A stretch of DNA of 64,000 bases from NCBI RefSeq assembly GCF_024362695.1, contig NC_065404.1, forward strand, positions 8,720,604 through 8,784,603. The letters run 5' to 3'. The notes beneath the pieces were generated by a model that saw nothing but the letters and a program-made list of their open reading frames with translations, searched no databases and was not told the DNA's origin. Position 1 is the stretch's first letter, and each line of letters opens with the position of its first letter. Shown here one piece after another: positions 13,654-27,062 of the stretch. The stretch is from Pectinophora gossypiella. Taxonomy: Eukaryota > Arthropoda > Insecta > Lepidoptera > Gelechiidae. Made by a program: the position numbers and the translations under genes.

Positions 13654-15000
13654 CACAATCTAACCTGCGGTCGGGAAACATCTTGGCTAGTTACGAGTAA
13701 CGACGAGGGAACTCCAAAATCAGCTCATGCAAATACAAGTGTCGTTTTCGGCCACTCGAGTAGCAAATCAAGAAAGAAACTCGGGCCGGCGGTCGAGCGT
13801 CGTTCACGCCTCAATCAACCGCCAGTTACGAGCCTTTGTACGGCGAGGGCCTCCTCTACCCACCGCACTCCGCCGCACCACTTGCTTAATGAATTTCAAA
13901 TCGTTACTCTAAAACTTCTATAAGTACTGAAACAAATACCTCAGTTAAAATAATTGGAACATTCACGTCCCTCCTTGTAACTACGGAATTGAAATGTCAG
14001 CTATGTAGAGAGCCGAGGCAAAGGACTATTCCAAATATGAAAATAAAGAAAATAAGCTCGCCCTGACCGCTCCTCCAATCGCGCACCTCGCTTTTATTAC
14101 ATCCATAAATTCATCATATCGCGGCGGCAGCGCGCTCGCCATTGGCCGAGCGAGCGGGACCGCCGCCGGCTCTCGCTCGCACCTCCTTCATATTAATATT
14201 GAATTTTTCTCGACCCCCTCCCGCCACCCTCCGGGAGGCTCTACACTCGTTCGCCCCCGTATTGTTGTTATCTTTAATGTTGTGGAAAACGCGTTTTCTT
14301 GTGTCGTTAACTTTTATATTGCACGAGTGATACTTTTGCAGGTTTGATACATAAAGTATGTGAAGCTTTAACATGACGCAGAATATTGAAATTTCGGTTT
14401 AAAAATACCCTGTATGTGGTTTCTTTAATAATCGTTTTAGCTTTGTACAAACACAATTCACTAAACGTTTTTTGCAGTTTCTTAAATGAAATTGATGAAA
14501 ATGACTTTTCAGACATATTAATGCCACAACTTACTCACATTATATAAAGCTTTTAAAATAACAATATATTTTATGGGTTATAAATTGAATACACTGTTTC
14601 ATACTTTTATAAAAGTAGTCACTAACAAAGTAATCAAATGGTTTTATTTCCGTTAACAATATAATAACCGTCATGTTCGAGCAATCCACGTGCTGCAATA
14701 AATATTAATTGCTCGCAATTTGTCTCTATTACGACAGTCCCCACCGTAGCCCCACGAGCCCCCTATGTATTGTTTTATTTTACCAAAATCAAAACAGAAA
14801 CAAAGGACATAATAAATTAATCACCAGGAGTGGGGTCGCGGCTCCCCCGTAATGTTTTCCTTTAGTGCATTGTCTGCTGCCAAAATTAAAAAGAGGAAAC
14901 AACCCGTCTCCGTTTTAAACGACAACGACCTCTGGTATTTGTTTTTTGAAAAATGGCCGCCTTTCCTAATTTAACACTTCGTCATCCCTACAGTTATCCT
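13654..15000. other. intergenic, one GC-rich patch
   Basis: A GC-rich patch at about 14,115-14,235 includes GCCATTGGCC, a CCAAT-type motif. Overlapping frames on both strands there look like composition artefacts. Confidence 0.45.
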
Positions 15001-15240
15001 GTTTTTCACAGGGTCCACTTACCTAACCTGAAAATTTGACAGGTCCGGTTTATTACAGAAGCGACTGCCTGTCTGACCTTCTAATGACCCGAGAAGGAAA
15101 AACCAGCCCAATATAGGTTAGGTCACTTACCAACGAAACGTATTTCCTGGGGCTGTGCGTTTCCTCGCGATGTTTTCCTTCACCGCTGAGTACGTGGTAC
15201 ACATTTATGATCTATTTATGATTTATTTTGCAGCGCGACT
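15001..15240 (-). repeat. SINE tail fragment
   Basis: It matches the tail side of the SINE at 32,216-32,568: both have TTTTTCACAGGGTCC, ACCTAACCTGAA, GACAGGT, CAGAAGCGA, CTGTCTGACCTTC and CCAGCCCAATA in the same order. The tRNA-like head with the B box is missing from this copy. Confidence 0.75.
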
Positions 15241-17160
15241 ATCGAACGGATGCAACGCTGCAGGAACGCGACTAATTTGAAGGCGTCCCTAATATAATAT
15301 TTTAAGCCAATTAATAGAATTTCGGTATAGTAGGTAATTAAACGCTCATCTATCAAAGTCAACTCAACAAATAATTATACATACGTAATTAAAATTTGCA
15401 CATAATTTTTATTTTATTTTGTACAGTCTTTTTTGGTATTTAAATTTTGAATACGTTTTATAAAAATATTTCCCTATTTAATAATTGGCTACGAACAGTA
15501 GAACAACAAGTAGAGTCCTAACACCGGCACTCCAACATCCTCTACTTCTCTAGTAAAAACATAATTGTACAAGGATAGTTACATCAGGTTACATATAAGT
15601 AAGTAAATATTTTTTATATATTCTGTGGTTCTTTCATGTTACAATTCCTTTACTCCGATCTAAATTTCCATTACATAAATAGCAACGAAACATTCACATT
15701 GTGCAGCAAACTCTGAAATCCGAATATACATAAACATAAACCGCACATACAGAAAAGAAAATACGCGGAATCTTTTTAAATTCCCTCCCTTATATTTCAA
15801 AGCTCAAAAGAAATCGCTAGCAATATCTGTCTGAAAAATATATCGGATTGCTTTGTCGCAGCTTTGGAAATCGAAATCTATTTTCCTTCAAATCTAAGTG
15901 AATCCCGCGCGGATTGGAAATGTACCCTTTACCTACCGGCGGGCGAGGCAATTGATATTCCAACAATACAATGTATGAATAAAATATAAACTGAGTTCTA
16001 TCAGCCGTGTTTGCTCCGGTCCACAGTCGCCGCGATTCTTTACTAAATTTTTTATTATTTTCTAAACTTGTTTTCATGTTTCACGGGAATTGGCTACTTG
16101 ACAGAGTTGTAACAATAAAATATGAAATAAGTATATCGGATATGGTAGTTTATCATTTAACTATCCGATTTTTTTTTAATTAAGAATTTTTTAATTATTT
16201 TATTATTACAAAGAAGTCATATTTAAAAAACTATCTATCAGGTTTCAAGTTGTACTTACTGTCTGACAGTTTCTTTGTTTATTAAAATGTGACTTCTCTC
16301 GGCAAAATGTCACGTGACCAACCGTTTTCGCGCGATATTTTAAATAAATTAAGAAAAATATTTTTTATTTTTCTATTATTAAAAGCTTTTTCGAAACAAT
16401 AAAATACTTTAAGATGTATTTTTATACCTTAGATTATTGTGACGCTTATTTTTAAACGTTTTTAATTTTTAAAACACTTATCAGAAAACTGTCAAATAAT
16501 CAATTCAGAATTTAAACATAACTTTTGATACAAGTTCTTTTAACTCATAAGATTATGTAATAATACGTATAATTGTTAGTAAAATCATCAAGTAGATTTC
16601 ATATTTGCACGATTCTCGATTGAAACTATTAACGCTCTAAGTAGTTACACCTATACTAAGTTAAGTAAGTACATCTCGTCTCTACAACCTGAAAATAAAA
16701 TAATAATACGCAATAAAAGTACCTAGTTAGCTGTGTAGGTAGATCTGTATCGTAATTTTCTTTATTGTTCCTTACCGCGACGGGTAGTAACAAACTCGGC
16801 GTCCTTATTCTGAGCTATTTAGCAACCAGATTTGGTAGAATTAAATTTGAATTTGGATTGATTACTAATAAGCCGGAGCAGGCAAAGTACTACAAACAAG
16901 CATAGTAGCAAAAGTATGATGCTAAAGGAAATGCCCTCTAAGAAGCTCCGCATAAGTACGTATGTAATTCCTTCTGTTGTTTATGTTATGATTATAATCT
17001 ACGGACAACTATCCAAACATATATTAAACATAGAAACAACTTAACTTGTTTATTAGACACAAATTAATAATAAATAAACAAATACATTCCAATAAACTAA
17101 AATTGTAACAACACACAATATTAAAAACAATTTTAAATACTTAATAATAATTAACTTATA
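15241..17160. other. very AT-rich intergenic
   Basis: Long A/T-rich runs without exons. I see no gene or clear repeat boundary. Confidence 0.5.
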
Positions 17161-17164
17161 AGTA

Positions 17165-17312
17165 AAAAATGTCCTCCACATCGAGGCAAAGTCCCTAAAA
17201 TACTGGCCACGTTGCCTCTCTGCACCGCCAAACTGACTCTTTGTTCAAAATAACTACCAGCTCTAGGGTCGGACGTTGCCTCCATGAGACGCGCTAAAAT
17301 ACATACACGCAT
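17165..17312 (-). pseudogene. repeat-encoded protein fragment, copy 1
   Basis: The minus strand has a short frame reading AGSYFEQRVSLAVQRGN followed by VASILGTLPRCGG. A closely similar peptide is encoded at 36,232-36,405 (+). Two copies of one peptide at unrelated loci point to a transposable element, perhaps the C-terminal end of a retrotransposon polyprotein, but I cannot name the family. The sequence downstream on the minus strand is an AT-rich tail. Confidence 0.5.
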
Positions 17313-20161
17313 GTTTCTAGTGTATTTTTGCTTGGTACGATTCTGATTTCCTGATGTACCTCTTTCCGATCAATCTCATCTACTTAAGTCTTTGTACGTG
17401 CTTGTCAGTACCCTATCTATCTATATGTATGTGTATATTAGTGACTATAGGTAGCATTTATTGAACACGTCCTCGATTGAGATCTGCTACGTAAACCATC
17501 TTATACTAAGTACCTATCTCTTTCGTCTATTTTATCAACGCATAAACTGTAAATCGTTTCACTTAAAAAAATAAGTACCTATATTCATTATCTGTATACT
17601 TACCTACAACAAATCGTTAAATTAGTTTTTGGCTTTTATCTCTTAATCTGATGGGTTAATTGAAATACAATGGATGATTATTATTATTATTATTTATGAT
17701 TTTTTTATCTATTACTTATAGATTTTAAGAAATTACAATGTTTGTAAGAGAGAGTTCAAAAATTGCAGAATAGGTACGCAGATGTTACTACGTCCCCTAC
17801 TCATTTAGCTGTCGGAGAGTTATTTAATACTGCGAGTGACCCTCAGCGAGCTTGGACGCTGTAAATGTATTGAACACATCTGCCGGACATTCGAGACACT
17901 ACCCATACTAATAAATTAAGGAATTTAAATCAATCTTGATACAATCTCATAAATTATTGTCAATTTCTATATGTTTGTTGCCAGATATATACCTATATGC
18001 GTTAATGTAGAGTTAGAAGCCTAGACATGTTGACTTTAATACATTAGGCCACCTGATTTATAGATAAAGGAAACCTAATAGAGAAACAGCTTTAGTTTGT
18101 AAGCCTACTTATTAATTAACTCGCAATCCAAGCTCGCAATACAATTACTTTACGACGTCTTAAACACTCATAGTCAAAACACAGCACGATCCCAATGTCC
18201 GTAATCTTCAACATCTTAAATAAAATAGTCCAGGGTAGTGCTATATGGCCGGTATCTTATGAATTAAATATGAGCGCTTTATTCGATTCCCGAGTCCCTC
18301 GATATCTGATAATAAAAAAGAAATTTATCGCACACATGGATGCGAGCGAGGCCGAACTCATCGCTCGCTATTTTTTACGGCGTCCTTCCGTCGACAATCA
18401 CTTCATAGCGACTGCCGACCCCTGTCCGAGCGTTCGATGACAGAATTATTTATCAGTTTGAAAAATGACGGGAAATTGAATGTAGTCGCAATGTTTACAA
18501 CGCATTTTCTGTCCGGTGTCCTCGGGGGCTCCTTCCCTCGCGTTCCGATGTCCACTTTTCAAAGAGGCCGCTCGGACGAGGGTCGAAAGTGTCCCCAGAG
18601 TAAAAAATAAAAAAATATATATTGTATCTTCGTTCGGCGCATGTTACCTTACATGTGTACGGCGCGGCAGATGACAAAGAAAGAGTCGCCTCAGATGAAA
18701 GGAGGAGAGGAGGCCGTCTGATACTTTATTCATTTTGTCGTATAATTGTTTAGCCGTGGGCCGGCGGGCACGGGGCGCGGCGGCGTGCGGCGTGCGGCGT
18801 ATGACGCAATCTCCTCGAGTGACCCGAGCGGGCCATATGTCCGCGCACCCACTCCACTACTTCCGACTTCTCCTATATTGAATTATCTAACTGTGATAAA
18901 AGAACTTCCAGATAACAGACGGGAACTCGAAATGAAATGTATTTCTTGTAAAATACACATTGACTTACTGAAACAGAAAGATCAATTGTAGGAACCTACA
19001 AGGATTTAATACTTAACATGTTATTTAAGTATTTGTGAATTTTACTCCTCTGAACCCCATAAAATACAATGTGGAAAGTAATCTTCTTTCTACTGTAATG
19101 TAAAACAAGATTACAATAGGTACATACGTAATATAATAGCAGTAACTCTACTAGTAAAGATTGATAGATCAGTGACAAGATTACTAAACCACCCCGTGTC
19201 GTCGTGTGGATTACATACAAACACTTTTATACGTTATTACCTGAAGGCATATAGTAGATGTAGATGTATGTTATAGCACCCATGGCCGGTCGTAAAAATG
19301 TTTTATTCACCCCATACTGCGTCGTAAAAGGTGTAATAACGCGAGAAGGTATCGTGGAAGCAATTACCGATCTGTTATAGTTTGTTACAACGCGCTTGTT
19401 TATTATCCTTTTATTATCTACTCATTTGGCGAACAAGGACGCTGTTTAATCCAATACACACTTTATTACAATTGAAATCCGGCGAGATCGCAATATGAAT
19501 CCATTTGAATACCATTACCGTTCGCCGCGAGAAAATTCGTAACCCGAACTTGAAGTCAAATTTGTATGTGTTTATGTTCTGTTTAGTTTAAGATAAAAAT
19601 ATCCCGATATGAATAAACAGATGACATGAAGTTAAACAAAGAAACGAAAACGAATTTCCCAACAGAAAAGTCACAACAGAACTTTTTTATCTATCTCAAC
19701 AAATAATCAATATGAAGACAAAGTTCCCAAAACTCGTAAATCAAAAGTGTACCTACTCCGAGACTTAAGATGAAAGTTGCGCAACAAATCCTTATCTACG
19801 TTTCAGGTCACGATTCTGCAAAATCGACGAAAATAAAATCAAACGTTCCGCCGCTCAGTTGACGAAACGGAAAATGTGATATCGGCGAGAGGCTCGGATG
19901 TCATAAGACTTGCGGCTTTACTCTCTTTCCTCCGAAGCCCATAAAGAAACAGCTCAAGCAAGACTTAATACCATCTAACTCCTGAATTACTCCAAGACAC
20001 GACCACTGCTGCATAAAATACCTAGCTTCTTCTCCAATACATTTTACCTAAAGGAATACATACATAACGAGCACTATTAATCATAATCTAAAACAAACGC
20101 TCGCACATAGCGACCCCGGATTGGAGCAGATGCCCCTCGCTCCCTATTATAATCATAACAG
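17313..20161. other. gene desert, part 2
   Basis: No exon recognised. It includes an ATT microsatellite (about 17,679-17,695), a GC-rich patch at 18,480-18,850, and AT-rich spacers. Open frames near 18,195-18,440 and 18,746-18,991 have no recognised motif. Confidence 0.45.
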
Positions 20162-20292
20162 AATATCATAAGCCCGCCCGCCCAACGCGGAAAAACTGGC
20201 GAGTGCAGCCGACCCGCCCGCCTACAATATCATAACGCGCTGCGATTGGCCGTATGACTCGATATAATATCATAACGCGCGGGGATTGGCGG
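20162..20292 (+). promoter_or_regulatory. repeated ATATCATAA / GATTGGC module
   Basis: The unit AATATCATAACGCGC, then GATTGGC about 4 bases later, occurs at 20,226-20,250 and again at 20,266-20,290, 40 bp apart. A partial unit (AATATCATAAGC) starts at 20,162. The GATTGGC part is a reverse CCAAT box. The arrangement looks like a cis-regulatory cluster, but no promoter or gene is identified next to it. Confidence 0.4.
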
Positions 20293-23200
20293 AAGATGCA
20301 GGGCTGCCCCCCGCACTCCTCGTAAAGGTTAGTGCACCGTAGATGGTCGTCGTTATAATAAGTTTTACGTCGGTGTGCCCCCGCCTCGATAAATATGTGG
20401 CGCGGGGGAGTATGAACGGTAGGAAACTGCCGGCCGGCCGCTAGCTGGATCAATAATAATACTCGGCCATATCTGCAGTGGACTGGATGTGCTTGAGAAG
20501 CCGCTGCCGCGAGGGAGGGAGGGATATACAAACAATATAAATCATTTTCCCGCGCCGCCCGCCAAGACGCGCCCGCAACCACCCGCGTTACACTGCCACA
20601 ATGTCCTATCTTTCATTATTTAAGACGAGAGTAATCACTAAGTATTGCTTTATGACGTTTTAACAAATAAAAATATACTGGAGTCTGATGGTAGGTATTT
20701 ACTGAAATTCTGTAAGTAATATTATTATTATGTTGTGGGCTATGTTTTCTTTTTACAGTTAAATAAGGTTATTTCACAACAGGAAACGCATTCTCGTCAT
20801 AACCATTTTTTTTTTCAGGGCGTTTCATTAATATAAGTTTTCCTGCTGTGACCTACTCTCCGTCGTGATTGCGATATTGTTTACATGTGACATCGCGAGG
20901 ACATTAACGGCCCGTGTACGTTCACTCGATACGTGCCGATCGAGTTCGTGGCAGAGCAAGAGAACTTTGCACAATTTATCAAATTGAGTTACCGAGGGGC
21001 AATATCGCAGAGCGAACGCAATATTGCAGCGCGTGACCGCGTCTGCAATACGCGCTCAATACATCGGCCGGCGCCGCACGTCCGCCGGCGCCCCCCGCCC
21101 GTCTTCTAGCCACCCAGCGCCCCCGCCGCTGACCACCTAGATATTTAGCTAACAATGGCTCGCGCCGCCGCCGTCCCGCTCCCGCCGCTGCGCCCGCCGC
21201 ACACACAACAGAGACGCCCGCGCTACCCTCCGGTCATTGCTATATTTATTGGCGACGCTCATAAGTACGCGGGTCAGGTTATAAGTTCCTCGAAATGAAT
21301 GTCCGAGGCACGTAGCGGGTGAGCGTGCCGCCGTACCGCGCCACCGCGCCGCTGCTCGCTCCACAAGGAGCCTCCACTCGACTTGGCAGGGGGAGGCGAC
21401 CGTCCCCGCGTTATAATTAAAAAACAAAAGAATACAAAGCTACTCAGCCTCTTGGCTGCCGGCAACCCCCATTCGACTTTCATGCGAAAAATGCAACGAG
21501 TGACAGAAAACCAATAAACTAAGTAATGTAATATACGCTATGGGATAATTTTAAATAAAACAGTGTAGTAAAATTTAAGTATTACAATACAACCGACTGA
21601 ACTTGTTTATCTATAATAAAACGTTTCCTGCATAGGTGCCCTATTAATTTGGGAAGCCGGCTGAAATAATGAAAAGAAAATCACTGGGCGCCGCCCGCCC
21701 ACCCCGTCTTAATGAAATAAGAAACAATCCAGATGGATTTTTTCTCTGGAGTTAGGTTTTGTACCATAAATGTGACGTCTATCTATTAGTGTTCTGTTAT
21801 TAAGTACACACAATACAAGCTTAGTGTTTCACTGTAATGAATTCTGGTTAATAATACTTACACGTTTTAAGTACTAAGTAGTTCTTGATCTCTTACCAAG
21901 TTAAGTATATTTAATTTATATTCGCTTATTAACATTACGATACTATGTATTAGGATTTTGTAATATAATACGTTTTGTTAATTTATGTTGTGCGGGCAAA
22001 AGGTTCAAAAGAGAAAGTTCCGGCGGTCGATGGTATCCAAATTAATGTTATAAATAAACCATCAGACCCATGTGTTCGGCGGCGGCGATCACAACTCATG
22101 CGGCCCGCTCCTATTACAAATACCATTACGGAGTTCGCAGATGACCGCACGGTTTTATAATGCGAAGGCACCGTCGTCCGGACCCCTCCCCCCGCCCCGC
22201 CCGCTCCCTTGACCATCGACCGACAATTGTAAATGGCACATAAAATAAATGAATGTGCAGCGGGACTCGCCTCTGCAGCAGACAATATAAATTACGACCG
22301 GACGATTATATTCCGGCGGGAATGAAGCGTTTTCCTTCAGATACATTTTACACCGCGCGCCCCGCGCCGCAGCCTCTCCGTATAATTCAGCTGCCCACCA
22401 CCCGCTCTCGTTAGCCGTGCGTGTAATTGGCTACTTTGTTTTCAGAACCTACTTTGATTAGATATAATTCCTATTCTAATTTCACCTTCGACTTTGATAA
22501 TTATTTTGTTGAAACAGTAGCGAAAACTTTCACGAGAAAAGCGAGTTGTGTAGTAAGTACCTATTACTTATGCCTGCATGATTTAAAGAAACAATATAGT
22601 GAAGCCCTGATATTTTGCAAGCAGTAGCTACTCAGTGTAGGTACCTATATCTATTGTTTTTCACATCGAGACAATACCTATTAGGTATCAATATAACACA
22701 GTCAATCTTGCAAAAGCAATTTTCGAAGGGTCTCACCCGTGATAATTTAAGTCCAGCGCAGACGAACCTAATGGCAAATTTCCAATAACATCTCATTGAT
22801 CTTGCTAAGTGAAATTTATGGTATAATTAGGGCGGCTGATAGCTCAGTGAGCACACAAGGCGCCGTTAGTTTGTTTGTGCTTGGCGAGCTGGAATGGCCA
22901 TCGAATTACTGATGCACGGAATAAATACGAAACGAAAATTGAACAGTCCATCTATTACTTTCATCAAAACCTTTTTTTTTTCTACGGAAATAGTCACGTT
23001 GTTGAGTACAAAGAGAAATAGCCTTTGCCCATAACATTGAGACAACCAGAGACTAATCACGAGCGGAATGAGTCATTCGATATCGCAGACCAGTCATTTG
23101 GTCAGTGTCGCAAAACTAATGACACATAATGACGGCCGGACCAGCGACCGGGGAAGAGCGGCTCTGCTACCCGCAGATACACGCGGGCTGGAGGATTGTA

Positions 23201-23434
23201 GGTCGTATGTGCAGGCACTAGGGTGGGTGGGAGTGCGCGCACATCAGTCAAGGTCTGTTAGCTGTCTCGGGGGGAGGTCTTGCCCACTCGGGTGCAGTCG
23301 CGACCAGCGGCCACCTGACCACCCCGCCACACCTAATTGGAGCTCCCTACGGCAACGCGGCACAATCTAACATATTGTACGATTGTCATTCATTACAATC
23401 ATTTCTGTTCTAAGGACAAAATAGAGATAAGGGA
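20293..23434. other. gene desert, part 3, with CG island
   Basis: CG-rich DNA dominates 20,979-21,400 and 22,070-22,380. Its long open frames are arginine- and alanine-rich on both strands at once, which suggests composition rather than coding. No RNA gene is visible; the TAGCTCAGTGAGC at about 22,840 has an A-box look but no B box. Confidence 0.45.
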
Positions 23435-23585
23435 GGTTAAAATGGCCACATCGGAGCAATTCATCTAAGAAAGCAATATTGCAAATTGACATTTGCGCAT
23501 AAAAAAGTAAGTGCGCAATGCAAACAAATGTCAAATAGCAATATTGCTTTCTTAGATGAATTGCTTCGATGTGGCCATTTTAACC
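23435..23585. mobile_element. fold-back MITE with ~60-70-bp arms
   Basis: The left arm starts GGTTAAAATGGCCACATCG and the right arm is its reverse complement, with one mismatch over the first 48 bases. The arms continue through GCAATATTGC and GACATTTG to a short loop. There is no coding capacity. No target duplication is evident. Confidence 0.85.
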
Positions 23586-24002
23586 CCCAAGTTCACCTGC
23601 ACAGATTCTTTTTAGGTTCATCAACATGTTCTAGGTACACACAAACATTTTCTAAACTTGTTTGCGCTGCCGATCAATCACCCTAACATGCAGCAGTTAT
23701 GATTCATTAATGGATAAAAATAGATTATATCGTATACTAATTAAACATAAAAGTAACAATTAAAGTGCACAAAGTGAAAAGTTTGTCTCGCAAGTGCAAC
23801 GCGAGCAATGGAGTGAAAGTGAGTGCATGTGCGGTAACACGCATCCGTCTCCAGTGGAATTACAGCTCTACATTGCAATTGTAATAAATATCGATAATTC
23901 ACTTTGCAATTATAAAACTCGATTAGAAATCACTACCGGATAATGACCAGTTCTTAAAGAAATAATTAGTCATTTCAAACATTAACGTACAATGAAAGAC
24001 AC
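23586..24002. other. intergenic, nothing recognised
   Basis: AT-rich sequence without a supported feature. Confidence 0.5.
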
Positions 24003-24385
24003 ATCATCATAAACAACCTATATATATTATGTCCCACTGCTGGGCTCAGGTTACCCCAATACCGACCCCGCCGGCGTGGTCGACGACTTCCCTCAATCAG
24101 CGCTTATCGCTATCGACCCACTAGGATCGATTAATTCTTTCAAATATTTTTCCTCTCAGACCACGCCCTGATCCGAGGTTCGCGCCCAACTGGGCACCCT
24201 GAGGCCTGTTGTCTTAAACGTTGTACCGGGTGAGAGCCTTCAGCGCTCCCCATTTGTCCGGCCAAGTAGTTAATGTCACGTCAAAAAAAAGCGGGGCTCA
24301 GGCCTCTCCTCAATCAACAGGAAGGGGGTATGAAGCATACTCCACCACGCTGCTCCATTGCGGGTTGGTCTGAAAGACACATAAT
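24003..24385 (+). repeat. composite of SINE-type repeats
   Basis: It begins ATCATCATAAAC, then GTCCCACTGCTGGGCTCAGG, a phrase shared with 25,113 and (reversed) 56,555-56,645. At 24,225-24,290 it carries GAGAGCCTTCAGCGCTCCCC and an A-rich end, shared with 26,977-27,062 and 33,784-33,870. The last part (24,291-24,385) is a second module with the GGGGGTATGAAGCATACTCC phrase. Probably one element inserted in or beside another. Confidence 0.65.
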
Positions 24386-25087
24386 GAAAATAATATGTTC
24401 TACCACACCTTTTTGTAAACGTATTTACTCGCTCATGACCCTGCCTATCGGACAGGTTTATTAGGGATCTGAGATGTAACTTACGAAGATCGGACAGCGC
24501 CTTGTAATGGCAACACGGTAATCGGTTCCAAAATCAAATTGACAGTTTTACAGACAGACGTTATGGTTTACAGGACGTCAGAAGAAGCAGAACAGGATAC
24601 CTAATCAAGAGAACTGTATTCTAAACGTACCCCAGAAAAAGTACGTATGTCGCAAGAGTATAGTTGAATGCTCGGCGCGAAAAGTTGAGTGCTCGGTGCA
24701 AGATATCTTTACAGGTGCTAGGCCTTAGAGGGACCCATCCCCATATAATACACACAAAAGTTTAAATCTTTCTTCAAAAGCGTGCATGTACGAAACTCGT
24801 ACGAGTGATGTGTGCAATTGATTACAATGAAGCCACATAATCATAGCTTGCTACAATATGTTTTTATTCGCGTGTATCGTGATAATCCATCATTCATCAT
24901 ATTACGTCGATCACTTACCTTCTGCGATGGGTTAATCTGTCATATTACAGTTCACATCCTTTTCTAAAAGACGCCTCAAGATGTCTTCTGTCGACCTGCA
25001 GTACAAGCGATAGTTTAATTCCACATTTAAAATATTGATTAATTAAAACCTTTAACGTTCCAAAGTTAGGTATGTTTTGTATTTGTA
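24386..25087. other. intergenic, nothing recognised
   Basis: No gene or repeat boundary that I can support. Confidence 0.45.
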
Positions 25088-25377
25088 TCAACATCATCAG
25101 CCCATTAACGGCCCCACTGCTGGGGCACGGGCCTTCCCTATGGATGGATAGGGAGATCGGGCCTTAAACCATCACGCGGTCCCAGTGCGGATTGATGGTT
25201 ATTAACGACTGCTAATGCAGCTGGGACCAGCGGCTTAACGTGCCTTCCGAAGCACGGAGGAGCTCGAGATGAAAACTTTTTTTTTGTGGTCACCCATCCT
25301 ATGACTGGCCTTTGCGAAGGTTGCTTAACTTCAACAATCGCAGACCGAGCGCGTTTACCGCTGCGCCACCGACCTGT
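25088..25377 (-). repeat. SINE with tRNA-like and 5S rRNA-like head
   Basis: On the minus strand it starts near 25,377 with GGTCGGTGGCGCAGCGGTAA, a tRNA A-box-like leader. It continues with GAAGTTAAGCAACCTTCG and GGATGGGTGACCAC, which match the 3' half of eukaryotic 5S rRNA, including its C-box region. The body contains CGGCTTAAC-type sequence and the CCCACTGCTGGGG phrase at its 3' end, followed by a TGATGTTGAT end. A poly-A run (25,276-25,284) separates head and body. Confidence 0.7.
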
Positions 25378-26465
25378 ATTTGTATAATAGCAGATATTTG
25401 GCCTTAAAAGAAAAGGAAAACATTCTCCATAACCAACCTTACCTGATTTGCTTTACTTTCCTGTAAAGATACTTTCGATAATAAAATACCCATAAGTAAG
25501 TCAATAACCCACATAATAATACATGATTGTTACCTAGTCGGATAGAACCATGTTTAATAAACCGCAAGCCCTACAGTTAGATCCGACAAGCATCGTAGCC
25601 GTTTAAGTGTTATTTTCTAGTGCGCGCGCATCGCAAATCGGAGCAGTGGGGCAACTCCCGCGCATGTCGCATGCGTGACCGCGCTGCGCGTGCGTCCTAC
25701 AGGAAGCTGGGAAGTTATACTGTACTACACTGTATCGTGCACTTATTGCCATTAATATTATAATCACCAGCGACACGCGACAAGTATCAGAAATATACTG
25801 CTCATTTATCTATATAGCGATTTATGCTAATATCTAGTTCAATTGTATTGTGTTTATTCGCAATCTGTAGCGTGTTTTACTATATGTCTTTTTTTTACTT
25901 TCAATGTGGTTACGTGATGTCCTGTGTACAACTAATAGAGAATAGCTTTCTCGATGTTATTTTAGGGAACGATAGAATAGCACTAAAATACTTAAACCAA
26001 AAAAATACGTACGTACGTAAATAATTTTTAACATTAACCATTACAGAATTGAAAACAAAGATAAAATTATGAGAATTGGAAATTTTAATGTAGATAAGTA
26101 ACAACTTATACTAGCTTATATAGTATCAAAAGAATACATTTATACTTAGTATGTAGTAGGTATTACAAGAGGGTCGAGCGTGTGTGGAGCGGCGGCGGAC
26201 GTGTGCGGGCTAGAAATGAAATTGATGAACTTTTCTCGCAGCAATAATGGCTTTGGCACGTACCAACATAATTCCCGGCAAAACTTCCTCGCAGACCCGC
26301 CCCGGCTCAGGGCTGTGTCTCCGTACACGGACACAGCTTCCATACTTAAATACATGCTAATTCTGCAAGGAATTGCGTCTTCTGAGATATTATAGGTAAC
26401 ATCTACGAAACAACTAAATACCCCCCTCGTCTGCAACCCCCTTGACTGAAGGTTATACAAATACA
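25378..26465. other. intergenic, nothing recognised
   Basis: There is a GC-rich patch at about 25,620-25,690 and an open frame pair near 26,146-26,466 on both strands with no motif. Confidence 0.45.
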
Positions 26466-26580
26466 ACTATTCTTTATTGCACGAATAAAGAAACGACTAC
26501 AGAAGTAAAAGTGACATCTAACACGAGGCAAATAGCGGCCTTATCACCTAAAGGGATTTCTTCCAGGCAACCATAAGGTG
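26466..26580 (-). repeat. LINE 3' tail fragment
   Basis: Reverse-strand copy of the tail family at 1,488-1,600. Read on the minus strand it has GGTTGCCTGGAAGAAATCCC, GATAAGGCCGC and an end with TGCAATAAAGAATAG. Confidence 0.65.
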
Positions 26581-26976
26581 AGGAAAAGAACACCAACATA
26601 CATAGTCAGAGGCACAACCATCGCAAGATGAACTAAGTACCCACATCTCACCGAGCTTTGAATTTTTTAAGTAATAGAAGAAATATTACTTTATAACATA
26701 TACCTAATGAATATTGTTATTATATTAAATGTTATGTAGGTAAGATGTATTTTAAACGAAATACTACAAAGCGGTGACCGTAGTCTAAAGTTCTACAATG
26801 GCAGCTGAGCGCATTCAACTCATATTGCACCCAAGAAAAAAAAACAGAAAGTTAGTCTAGTGTACGCTATAGACAATTGAAAAATTAATAAAATCCCCGT
26901 AAAATTGATTCCCGTCTGTTAGTTAGTGTTAGTATAATACTTACTTCAGTCTAAACATTAATGCACATCCATCGTG

Positions 26977-27062
26977 TTGAATAGCCCTCAGCGCTCCCCA
27001 TTTGTCCGACCAAGAGTTAATGCCATTTGCGGCAAATCTGCATTAAGTCACGTAAAAAAGGG
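26977..27062 (+). repeat. SINE-type repeat tail
   Basis: It carries CCCTCAGCGCTCCCCATTTG, GCCATTTGCGGCAAATCTGC and AAGTCACGTAAAAAAG, shared with 24,225-24,290 and 33,784-33,870. Confidence 0.7.

Noticed and set aside
20979..21483. Long arginine/alanine-rich open frames
   Set aside because: Several frames are open at once on the minus strand because the DNA is CG-rich. No domain, splice context or start context supports them.
22830..22910. tRNA-like TAGCTCAGTGAGC
   Set aside because: There is no B box or cloverleaf downstream; at most a decayed SINE.
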